Shown one piece after another: positions 30,498-36,983 of a DNA stretch of 36,983 nucleotides. A program made the translations under genes and the position numbers. The notes beneath the pieces were generated by a model. It was given only the letters and a program-made list of their open reading frames with translations, was not told the origin of the DNA and searched no databases. The stretch is taken from assembly GCA_020048985.1 (NCBI GenBank), contig JAIFLR010000131.1:4597-41579 (forward strand), given 5' to 3'. Source of the DNA: Halobacteriovorax sp. Lineage in GTDB: Bacteria; Bdellovibrionota; Bacteriovoracia; Bacteriovoracales; Bacteriovoracaceae. Each line of letters starts with the position of its first letter. The first letter of the stretch is position 1.

Positions 30498-31169
30498 ATG
30501 CCAAAGATTCTAATCGTTGAAGATGATCCTCAGATTTCAAAAAGTTTGTCTCTCAATTTAAGGTTCAGTGATTTTGAAGTAAAAACTGTCAACACCATGA
30601 GTGAAGCTTGGGACATCATCAAAAATGAACATTTCGATCTGGTTTGTCTTGATATTGGATTGCCGGATGGAAGCGGACTCGATCTGTGCCAAAATCTAAG
30701 AGACGCAGGAAATGATATTCCCATTCTCTTTATCAGTGCCAGGACAGACGAAGCAACTGTCGTTAAAGGAATCAATTCAGGTGCTGACGATTATCTAAGA
30801 AAACCTTTCGGGATGGATGAATTAAAAGCAAGAATGAATAAAATCCTAAAAAAATTCACTCTTCCATCTTCCGTTATATCTTTCGGAGACCTAACCATTG
30901 ATCCTGCTAAAAGGATCGTAAAGATCATGGATAAAATGGTGATCCTTGGGAGGAAAGAATTGGAGATCCTGATTCTTCTCACTAAAAAGGCAGGAGACAT
31001 CGTCACTAGAGATAAAATCTTATCTGTTCTTTATGACAATGCAGACATGTTTGATCGAACTGTGGATTCACACATGAGTCACCTCAGAAAGAAACTTAGA
31101 TCGGTAGCGGGCCCGGCTTTGCAGATAAATTGCGTTTACGGTTTAGGGTATCGATTGGAATGGAAATGA
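30498..31169 (+). CDS. OmpR-family response regulator
   Basis: 223 residues from the ATG at 30498, which has CGGGAG upstream. The receiver is complete: E8-D9-D10, phospho-acceptor D52 in LVCLDIGLPDGSG, S80 and K102 in YLRKPF. The output winged helix follows (GRKELEILILLTKKAGDIVTRDKIL, DRTVDSHMSHLRKKL, VYGLGYRLEW). It pairs with the histidine kinase that starts four bases downstream. The target is unknown. Confidence 0.93.
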   Translation: MPKILIVEDDPQISKSLSLNLRFSDFEVKTVNTMSEAWDIIKNEHFDLVCLDIGLPDGSGLDLCQNLRDAGNDIPILFISARTDEATVVKGINSGADDYLRKPFGMDELKARMNKILKKFTLPSSVISFGDLTIDPAKRIVKIMDKMVILGRKELEILILLTKKAGDIVTRDKILSVLYDNADMFDRTVDSHMSHLRKKLRSVAGPALQINCVYGLGYRLEWK

Positions 31170-31173
31170 ATTC

Positions 31174-32646
31174 ATGATGGCGAAAATCTCCATTTATTTT
31201 CGATTATTCCTGGTCAGTATCCTAGGGGCATTGGCCTTAAGTCTAATTTCTCTTTATTCACTCGTGCTTATTTCAGATATGGTGGTGGAGGATTATCGTT
31301 ACGGGTACCTGATGTATATTGGGAGGAAGATAGAAAAAACGTCTAAAAAACTTCCTGTCACTAAAATCAATGTTAATAAATACCCTGTACCAGCTGTATC
31401 CCCTAAAGATGCACTCTCTATCATCAAAGTAACAGAGGTTGCAGGTCCCTCATTGCTCGAAAAGATTCAGGTCCAAAAAGGGCCTAAACCATCGCTGTGG
31501 CTAGTCTCCGCAGAAGGATCTATTCTTTCTGCTAACACATCACAACCTCTGCCGGCAAAATGGATGGATTTACCGCGCCCTCGTAATGTCCACGGAATGG
31601 AAAACACAGATACTTTTTTGCTCGAGGCAAAAACATTTATTATCCGTTTAAATACAACACCAAGCACATTCCTTGTTACTCACAATCCAAGATCGCTCTT
31701 TCAAGGGCCATTCCTTTGGATTCAGGGTTTTCATACTTTTACCACTGCAGCTTTGGCAGTCTTCCTTGCGCTCTCAATTTGTTATTATTACCTCAGAAAA
31801 AAATCAGTGGAGGCGAGAAAGGTATTACAGAGGCTTGAGGCGGGAGATTTAAAGTCCAGATTTGAAATTAAAAGGTTTGATCAATTTGGAAATTTAATTC
31901 TCGACTTCAACAGAATGGCCGACGAGATTGAACGCCTTGTAAAACGGTTAAATGATACCGAAACATCTCGCTCTCATCTCCTTCAAGAACTTGGCCATGA
32001 TCTAAGGACCCCTCTTACGAGCTTAGGAACTTCATTTGAAGCACTGAAATTCTATAACGATCAAATGAGCGCAGAAGATCGAGAAGAAGTATTCTCAATG
32101 ATTGACGCTGACATCAGATATTTTAAAGAACTTTTGGAGAAACTGACCATTATCGCGACGATTGATGAATCTCACTACAAAGTGTCTTCGGAGAAAATCG
32201 ATCTTGCAAAAATCTTAGAGGACGAACTTAAAAATCGACAAATCGCTTCAGGTAGCGACATAAGCTGGATTTTCAAGGTTTCAAGAAATAAGGAACATGA
32301 CCTTCTCGGCGATTATCATTTAATTAGCAGGCTTTTTAAAAACGCTTTTGATAATGCTGCTAGGTATGCTCAGGGCAAGGTGGAAGTGGAACTTTTCTCA
32401 AAAAATGGATCTGTTGAAGTGATGGTGAAAGACGATGGGCCAGGATTGACAGCAGATGCACTAAAATTGTTCGGCAAGAGAAGAGAGCGCAGGCAAGTGA
32501 TGGATAGAGACCCTAGAAACTTCTCACTCGGTTTGGGATCAGTCATCATGAGAACGATTGCAGAGGTTCATGATGGACGGATAATCATTTCTAATTTGGA
32601 TAGTGGTGGGGCCTGTCTTAAAATAATCTTTACCAAAACTTGTTAA
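31174..32646 (+). CDS. Sensor histidine kinase
   Basis: 490 residues. Transmembrane helix 1 (about 10-33), a periplasmic sensor part (about 35-180), transmembrane helix 2 (about 187-207), HAMP, and a HisKA domain with phospho-acceptor H275 in LGHDLRTPLTSL follow in order. The ATPase domain has an N box (NAFDNAARYAQG), G1 (VKDDGPGLT) and a G2-like SLGLGSVIMRTIAEVHDG. It would phosphorylate the response regulator encoded just upstream. The signal is not evident; the sensor part matches no domain I recognise. Confidence 0.9.
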   Translation: MMAKISIYFRLFLVSILGALALSLISLYSLVLISDMVVEDYRYGYLMYIGRKIEKTSKKLPVTKINVNKYPVPAVSPKDALSIIKVTEVAGPSLLEKIQVQKGPKPSLWLVSAEGSILSANTSQPLPAKWMDLPRPRNVHGMENTDTFLLEAKTFIIRLNTTPSTFLVTHNPRSLFQGPFLWIQGFHTFTTAALAVFLALSICYYYLRKKSVEARKVLQRLEAGDLKSRFEIKRFDQFGNLILDFNRMADEIERLVKRLNDTETSRSHLLQELGHDLRTPLTSLGTSFEALKFYNDQMSAEDREEVFSMIDADIRYFKELLEKLTIIATIDESHYKVSSEKIDLAKILEDELKNRQIASGSDISWIFKVSRNKEHDLLGDYHLISRLFKNAFDNAARYAQGKVEVELFSKNGSVEVMVKDDGPGLTADALKLFGKRRERRQVMDRDPRNFSLGLGSVIMRTIAEVHDGRIIISNLDSGGACLKIIFTKTC

Positions 32647-32647
32647 T

Positions 32648-33166
32648 TTACTTGTGACTAGAAGCTCCGTTAAAAAGCGGGAGGTATTGATCATATCCTT
32701 GTTTGTGCATATCTTCTAAAGGCACGAACCTCAGGGCGGCTGAATTAATGCAAAACCTCTTCCCTCCCTTATCGGCAGGCCCATCATCGAATACGTGACC
32801 AAGATGGTTGTTACTGTTCTTACTTCTGACCTCTTTGCGCGTAAAGCCCAAATTGAAGTCAAGTTTAACTTCCAAGTTCTTATCGTTAATCCCTTTGGTG
32901 AAACTTGGCCATCCAGTCCCTGAATCATATTTATCTAAGGAACTGAAGAGTGCCTCACCAGTGACGACGTCAACATATATCCCAGGTCGTTTATTGTCCC
33001 AATACTGGTTATTAAAAGCCGGTTCAGTCCCCTCTTCTTGGGTGACCTTGTACTGCATTGGAGTGAGACTTTTTTTCAGTACGTTTTTTGACGGTTTTGA
33101 ATCAAGGGCCTGGACATAATTTGAAATAAAAAAAGAAAGTAGTAACAAAAACTTATACTCTCTCAT
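32648..33166 (-). CDS. msrB: Exported peptide methionine-R-sulfoxide reductase
   Basis: 172 residues from the ATG at 33166, preceded by GGAGAGG. A signal peptide ([15 protein letters not shown]) sends it to the periplasm. MsrB motifs are present: [55 protein letters not shown] and [11 protein letters not shown] with the only cysteine in the protein, the catalytic one. Both zinc CxxC pairs and a resolving Cys are missing, so regeneration must use the catalytic Cys directly. It repairs oxidised exported proteins. It is convergent with the kinase gene, one base apart. Confidence 0.92.
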   Translation of the reverse strand: MREYKFLLLLSFFISNYVQALDSKPSKNVLKKSLTPMQYKVTQEEGTEPAFNNQYWDNKRPGIYVDVVTGEALFSSLDKYDSGTGWPSFTKGINDKNLEVKLDFNLGFTRKEVRSKNSNNHLGHVFDDGPADKGGKRFCINSAALRFVPLEDMHKQGYDQYLPLFNGASSHK

Positions 33167-33225
33167 GCGCGCCCTCTCCATCTAAGTTATTTACTTTTCT
33201 GTTTTTCTTATTCTAAAATAATTCT

Positions 33226-33570
33226 ATGAAAATGACTATTAATATGGAAACCATCAACAAGTTTCAAAACTTGAATGACAATACACTTAGTGAGTTAATT
33301 AATCATTTTCTAGAACACATCCCAGTACATCTTAAAAAGATGCTTGAGGCTTACTACCTCAAAGACTTTCCTACGGTAAAAAAACAAGCACATCTTATTT
33401 ATTCAATGGCGACCACCCTTGGGGCCGACATCTTGGCGGACCTTTCAGCTGAAATCGAATTTGCAAAAGACAAAAATGAAGCGGCGTTAGATGAGCTACT
33501 ACATGAAAAAGTCATCAAATCGCATAAAGAGTTCAACCTCCTAAAAGTTGAACTGAATAAACTACTTTAG
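33226..33570 (+). CDS. Hpt-like phosphotransfer protein
   Basis: 114 residues, all helical. The stretch FPTVKKQAHLIYSMATTLGADILADLSAEIEFA aligns with the Hpt signature (A-H-x-L-K-G-x-x-x-x-L-G-A). The histidine is kept but the usual Lys-Gly after it is replaced by Tyr-Ser. It is probably a phosphorelay carrier, perhaps for the nearby two-component pair, though the kinase there needs no Hpt. No ribosome site of note. Confidence 0.7.
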   Translation: MKMTINMETINKFQNLNDNTLSELINHFLEHIPVHLKKMLEAYYLKDFPTVKKQAHLIYSMATTLGADILADLSAEIEFAKDKNEAALDELLHEKVIKSHKEFNLLKVELNKLL

Positions 33571-33662
33571 TTAATCAGTTTTCAAAAATTCATTCAAATT
33601 CAAGTTTATCCCCAGATCAATCTCTGTTCAACTTAGATCAATTCGCAGCATGGGAGGAACCT

Positions 33663-33917
33663 ATGGCGAGAATCTTAATGGTCTGGTTTATTTTATTGAA
33701 TATATCTCCTACGCACTCCAAAGATACCGGGGCAGCGGTGTCGCCGTCTCCTGAAGGTGATACCAGAATGGGCGCCGACGCTGCAACTAGCGGTACCGAC
33801 ATTACAGATAAGGAGCTTCAAGCGATGGAAGAGAAAGGAGAAATTGATGATCTTCAGAACACACCAAAAAAGGAACGTCCTGCTGATGAAGATACGACGC
33901 ATACAAATGTGAAATAA
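33663..33917 (+). CDS. Small exported hydrophilic protein of unknown function
   Basis: 84 residues with a signal peptide (MARILMVWFILLNISPTHS). The mature part is acidic and apparently disordered (rich in Asp, Glu, Thr, Ala), with no cysteine and no known domain. A GGAGG site (33653-33657) supports it as a real gene. It lies 97 bases before the nucleotidyltransferase-BON gene; the gap holds a small hairpin (33952-33965) without a T-run. Confidence 0.55.
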   Translation: MARILMVWFILLNISPTHSKDTGAAVSPSPEGDTRMGADAATSGTDITDKELQAMEEKGEIDDLQNTPKKERPADEDTTHTNVK

Positions 33918-34014
33918 AGCCCCATGTTGGCCGACGATAGCAGCGTCAAGTCCTTCAAATGAAGGCAGGCCTAGTGGCATGTATATTGAATGTTTAGTCA
34001 AAAAGGGAATATCT

Positions 34015-35010
34015 ATGGCTTATGTAAAAAAGATCCCCTTAACCCGACAACAAGAAATAGATCAGAAAGAGCGTGATTTTCATGATCACAATCTCCCACA
34101 ACTCCCAAATATCATCAAAACACTTCTTGGTGCAATTGAATCAATTGAAGAAAAAAGTATTCCTTACGCATTAATAGGTGGCATCGCTGTAAAAGAGCTA
34201 GGTCGTCCTAGGGTGACTCATGATATCGATATTTTTGTAAAGCCTGATGACGCTGATTATGTACTAGAGATCTTGAAGGAGAAGGGGTTTGAAATTGAAA
34301 GAAGAGACCCCTTTTGGCTCTACAAAGCTTGGCGTGATGATGTTTTGGTCGACATCATTTTTCGGTCATGTGGTGATCTATATTTCGAGGAAGAAGTCCG
34401 TGAGCACGTGAGAAGGATCCCCTACTACGGGCAATTTGTGAATGCCATAAGTCCGGAAGACTTCATCGTGATAAAATCAGCAGCTCATCAAGAGGACAAT
34501 CCTCACCATTGGCATGACGCACTTGCCGTACTGACTCAGGGGAATCTTGACTGGGAATATCTGCTCAAAAGAGCAAGACACTCACCTCGAAGAGTCCTGT
34601 CTCTACTTATTTATGCTCAATCAAATGATATTGCGATACCAAACAACATAATAAAAAAACTCTATCTCATTGTTTATGAGTCACCCACTTATAATCCAGA
34701 ACCTGTAACTCATCCTTACTGCAAGGAGAAATATAGAACAGAACATTTGTTTCCCGAAGAAAGAGAGCCTGCTATTTATACGAAAGGTCGAATCATGGAG
34801 GCCCTTACCACTGATGAAAGAATAGCTGAACATGATATAAAAGTTGTCGTGTCCGATTCTTCGATAGTTGTTAAAGGAGAGGTTTTTACCAACGAACAAA
34901 AAGAAGCAGTTAATGAGGTGATTCGGAACCTGGAGCCATCGATGGAGCTCAGGAATCAAGTTCATGTTAGGATTCTTACGCCTCCTGAAGGAAGTGAGGC
35001 GATTTCATGA
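34015..35010 (+). CDS. Nucleotidyltransferase-BON fusion protein
   Basis: 331 residues from the ATG at 34015, which has AAGGGA upstream; a frame start at 33979 is less likely. The nucleotidyltransferase fold has YALIGG (G55-G56), D70-x-D72 in VTHDIDIFV and D113 in VLVDIIF, all three catalytic acids. A helical middle part follows. The C-terminal 65 residues form a BON domain (IMEALTTDERIAEHDIKVVVSDSSIVVKGEVFTNEQKEAVNEVIRNL). BON domains usually sit in exported proteins and bind phospholipid or ligands, but there is no signal peptide here. Its stop overlaps the next start as ATGA. Confidence 0.8.
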   Translation: MAYVKKIPLTRQQEIDQKERDFHDHNLPQLPNIIKTLLGAIESIEEKSIPYALIGGIAVKELGRPRVTHDIDIFVKPDDADYVLEILKEKGFEIERRDPFWLYKAWRDDVLVDIIFRSCGDLYFEEEVREHVRRIPYYGQFVNAISPEDFIVIKSAAHQEDNPHHWHDALAVLTQGNLDWEYLLKRARHSPRRVLSLLIYAQSNDIAIPNNIIKKLYLIVYESPTYNPEPVTHPYCKEKYRTEHLFPEEREPAIYTKGRIMEALTTDERIAEHDIKVVVSDSSIVVKGEVFTNEQKEAVNEVIRNLEPSMELRNQVHVRILTPPEGSEAIS

Positions 35011-35744
35011 TAAGAATAGCGGCCGCAGGTGATATTCATTTTGATAGACAGTCGCATAATCGCCTGGGACAACACATGGATGACATCGCTGAGAAGGCAG
35101 ACATTTTCCTCCTCGCTGGTGATCTGACGCAAACAGGTCATCCAGAAGAAATGCAAATACTAGCAAATGATCTGAAAAAATCACCCATTCCTGTCATCGC
35201 TGTCTTGGGCAATCATGACTATCACGTGGATCAAGTGAGTTCTGTAACCCAAATTCTCAAAGACGCCGGCGTTACAGTACTGGAAAGGACCTCGACCATT
35301 TTAACGATAAAAGGTGAAACGATTGGCATTGCAGGGGCAAAAGGTTTTTGCGGGGGATTTATCGGAGCATCCGGTAGTGATTTTGGAGAGCCCGAAATGA
35401 AAAGTTTCATGAGGCACTCAAGATCAGAGGCGAGACAACTGGAACAAGTAATAAAAGACCTCGATACAGATTATAAAATTGTTCTTTTACACTACTCACC
35501 AACCACCCAAACTTTATCGGGTGAAAAAAAAGAGGTCTACCCTTTCCTCGGTTGTTATTATCTCGCCGAAGCTGTTGACTATGGGAAGGCTGACATCGTC
35601 TTTCACGGCCATGCCCATGGAGGCATAGAAAAGGGAAACACCCCAGGTGGCACACCTGTTAGAAATGTTGCCCAACCTGTAATAAGGCACGCATTCAACA
35701 TCTATACGCTGGAGAGAAAACTTAATCCGACATTTCCTCAGTAA
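35007..35744 (+). CDS. Calcineurin-like metallophosphoesterase
   Basis: 245 residues. All metallophosphoesterase motifs are present in order: GDIH (D9, H11), GDLT, GNHD, LLHYSPT and GHAHGG. There is no signal peptide, so it is cytoplasmic. It would hydrolyse a phosphodiester or phosphomonoester; the substrate is unknown. The ATGA overlap with the nucleotidyltransferase-BON gene suggests translational coupling, so the enzyme may remove or process what the nucleotidyltransferase makes. Its 3' end overlaps the convergent BON gene by seven bases. Confidence 0.88.
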   Translation: MIRIAAAGDIHFDRQSHNRLGQHMDDIAEKADIFLLAGDLTQTGHPEEMQILANDLKKSPIPVIAVLGNHDYHVDQVSSVTQILKDAGVTVLERTSTILTIKGETIGIAGAKGFCGGFIGASGSDFGEPEMKSFMRHSRSEARQLEQVIKDLDTDYKIVLLHYSPTTQTLSGEKKEVYPFLGCYYLAEAVDYGKADIVFHGHAHGGIEKGNTPGGTPVRNVAQPVIRHAFNIYTLERKLNPTFPQ

Positions 35745-36019
35745 TCCTCATAAAAACCTTCCCCTTGCTCGTCTTCAGAACTTTTTGAAACATGAATCTC
35801 ATTCGTCACATTCAATACACCGAAAGTCCCTCTTGCTATATCCTCTGCAAGCCATTTCTTATCCATGGAACTAACAACTCCGTGAAGAATAATAGAATCG
35901 TTATCGGCGCTGACCACTAAATCCTCACCACTCAGTAGTGGATTATTGAGTATTTGGTTTTTTACGTCGTCACAAATTCGCTCTTCATTATGCACAAGAT
36001 CAGTTGAAATATTATCCAT
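35738..36019 (-). CDS. Stand-alone cytoplasmic BON-domain protein
   Basis: 93 residues. It consists almost only of a BON domain: RICDDVKNQILNNPLLSGEDLVVSADNDSIILHGVVSSMDKKWLAEDIARGTFGVLNVTNEIHV. An acidic tail (SSEDEQGEGFYEDY) ends it. There is no signal peptide, which is unusual for BON proteins. It lies tail-to-tail with the phosphoesterase, overlapping by seven bases, and shares its domain with the nucleotidyltransferase fusion. Its ribosome site is GGAGG at about 36024-36028. Confidence 0.8.
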   Translation of the reverse strand: MDNISTDLVHNEERICDDVKNQILNNPLLSGEDLVVSADNDSIILHGVVSSMDKKWLAEDIARGTFGVLNVTNEIHVSKSSEDEQGEGFYEDY

Positions 36020-36270
36020 AGTGACCTCCTGTTTTCAATTTTAGTAATTTTACCAAACCATTGACTCACCATGAAGTCTCTTAAACTTGTTTTCCCCTGA
36101 AGAAGACCCGGGAAACAAATGTTTAACTGCAAAGCAAAGTAGTTGATTCCTTTATGTGCATCGACCTTACGCGACCACACATTTCCTTGGGGTAGGCTTT
36201 AGATGACAAAAATACCATTAATTCAGCATGATGATCCTGCCTATTTTGCGTATAAAACATTGGAGGTTTT

Positions 36271-36983
36271 ATGTACATCCTTGGTTTCGTTTTTTGCCTC
36301 ATCAGCTTGCCTCTCTTGGCAGCACCAAGTATTCGCTCACAAATTTATGATATAGACATAGCAAAAAACCCTCAGGAGGATACACTCATCTTTCTGATGA
36401 ATGGGACCGTGGCAAAAGCCCAATCAGGAAAATCAGCGATTCTCGACTTTTTAAAGGATGCCAAAAATAAATCTGGCACCTATGATTTTAAACTTGATAA
36501 AAACCGCTACATTCTTGATGTGACTCCTTCAATCGCACAGGAAGAATCAACTTCACTTGATTTGTTAGATCTTGAAGAGCCGCTGGCCTATATCCCAACC
36601 ACAATTGCTTCCATGGATGTTGCCAAGAAATATTTCAAAGAGGCGCGCTACAATCCTAAAGATTCACAATGTTTCAACCGGGCTATGGTTTGGACTTACG
36701 AGTGGTGGAGAAATCACAGTTTAAAATCAAACAAGATTCTCATTTATTTCTCACGAACATATATTCGCCGTTATAATTTTGAATGGTGGTTCCACATCGC
36801 TCCTTACGTTCACGTAAAAGATCAAGACAAAGTTGTTGAGCGTGTGATGGATGTAAAATACGGAAGAGGGCCTCTTGAGTTTAGAAAATGGACCAATCTT
36901 TTTGTGAACAAAGATCCTGAATGCCCTGTGATTACCAAGTTTTCAGATTATGCTGACTATCCCTTCTCTGGAGAATGTTTTAT
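36271..36983 (+). CDS. Protein-glutaminase-like exported protein (partial, runs off window)
   Basis: The first 237 residues of an open frame that continues beyond 36983. The TTGGAGG ribosome site precedes the ATG. The signal peptide (MYILGFVFCLISLPLLA) is cleaved near residue 18. A putative catalytic triad fits the protein-glutamine glutaminase fold: C134 in SQCFNRAMVWTYEWW, H175 in WWFHIAPYV, and D194 in RVMDVKYGRGPLEFRKW. Such enzymes deamidate glutamines in proteins. The N-terminal region (residues 20-110) looks like the pro-region of these enzymes, which blocks the active site. The C-terminus is not visible. Confidence 0.8.
   Translation, partial: MYILGFVFCLISLPLLAAPSIRSQIYDIDIAKNPQEDTLIFLMNGTVAKAQSGKSAILDFLKDAKNKSGTYDFKLDKNRYILDVTPSIAQEESTSLDLLDLEEPLAYIPTTIASMDVAKKYFKEARYNPKDSQCFNRAMVWTYEWWRNHSLKSNKILIYFSRTYIRRYNFEWWFHIAPYVHVKDQDKVVERVMDVKYGRGPLEFRKWTNLFVNKDPECPVITKFSDYADYPFSGECF

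Noticed and set aside
32648-33166. MsrB seen as defective because zinc and resolving cysteines are missing
   Set aside because: The SGTGWPSF form without zinc cysteines is common in active MsrB proteins; the catalytic Cys and all other motifs are kept.
33952-33965. Hairpin CCTTC-AAAT-GAAGG considered as a terminator
   Set aside because: Short stem and no T-run; it may be chance.

Overview
The window looks like chromosomal DNA of a low-GC Gram-negative bacterium, most plausibly a Bdellovibrionota relative of the Bacteriovorax/Peredibacter type. This is inferred from gene style, not from a marker gene: many small secreted proteins and lipoproteins, a TPR-winged-helix regulator, a secreted protein-glutaminase-like protein, tandem paralogues of unknown exported proteins, and outer-membrane efflux components. 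No rRNA, complete tRNA, CRISPR array or transposase was seen.

Layout. (1) 1-3283: the right end of what looks like an integrated element. It holds a small XRE repressor with a perfect palindromic operator, then a tightly packed four-gene unit (winged-helix protein, nucleotidyltransferase, exported HExxH protein, lipoprotein). It ends at a 56-base 3' fragment of tRNA-Gly(GCC), the classic footprint of tRNA-targeted integration, followed by a rho-independent terminator. (2) 3462-7804: exported proteins: a lipoprotein metallopeptidase with HExxHxxGxxH plus a small four-cysteine protein, two tandem paralogous exported proteins coupled to a TPR/winged-helix regulator, a small exported protein and a CBS-domain protein. 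(3) 7809-18819: a large reactive-sulfur-species block: persulfide dioxygenase, a decayed rhodanese, a DUF3365 haem protein, an ArsR-rhodanese fusion regulator, thioredoxin 2, a cytochrome c'-like protein, DUF2892, OsmC, a two-cysteine ArsR regulator of the BigR/SqrR/YgaV type, an RND pump with its TolC-like channel, a YgaP-like rhodanese, another rhodanese, a TauE/SafE exporter and a TlpA-like thioredoxin. (4) 18820-24018: a heavy-metal RND efflux operon (DUF2946-like Cys/His protein, CzcA/CusA-like pump, His-rich periplasmic protein, CzcC-like channel). (5) 24037-29045: uppP, the cbpA-cbpM chaperone operon with a third small gene, a haemolysin III-family membrane protein, a second copy of the metallopeptidase/four-cysteine module, DUF4112 and an unknown protein. 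(6) 29055-33570: signalling: a CAP-domain lipoprotein with an atypical response regulator, a divergent response regulator/histidine kinase pair, exported MsrB and an Hpt-like protein. (7) 33663-36983: a small exported protein, a nucleotidyltransferase-BON fusion overlapping a calcineurin-like phosphoesterase, a convergent stand-alone BON protein, and the start of a protein-glutaminase-like gene that runs off the window.

How the parts work together. The sulfur block reads as a persulfide-sensing and detoxification programme: two ArsR-type regulators control persulfide oxidation, sulfur-transfer rhodaneses, thioredoxins, a TSUP-family exporter and an efflux pump. The two divergent promoter regions (9505-9573 and 17130-17203) each show converging sigma70-like promoters. 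Neither RND pump has an adaptor (membrane-fusion) gene beside it.

The best candidates for something undescribed are the nucleotidyltransferase-BON / phosphoesterase / BON cassette (34015-36019), the four-gene island unit (607-3037), and the duplicated HExxHxxGxxH lipoprotein plus four-cysteine protein module (3462-4427 and 27071-28138).
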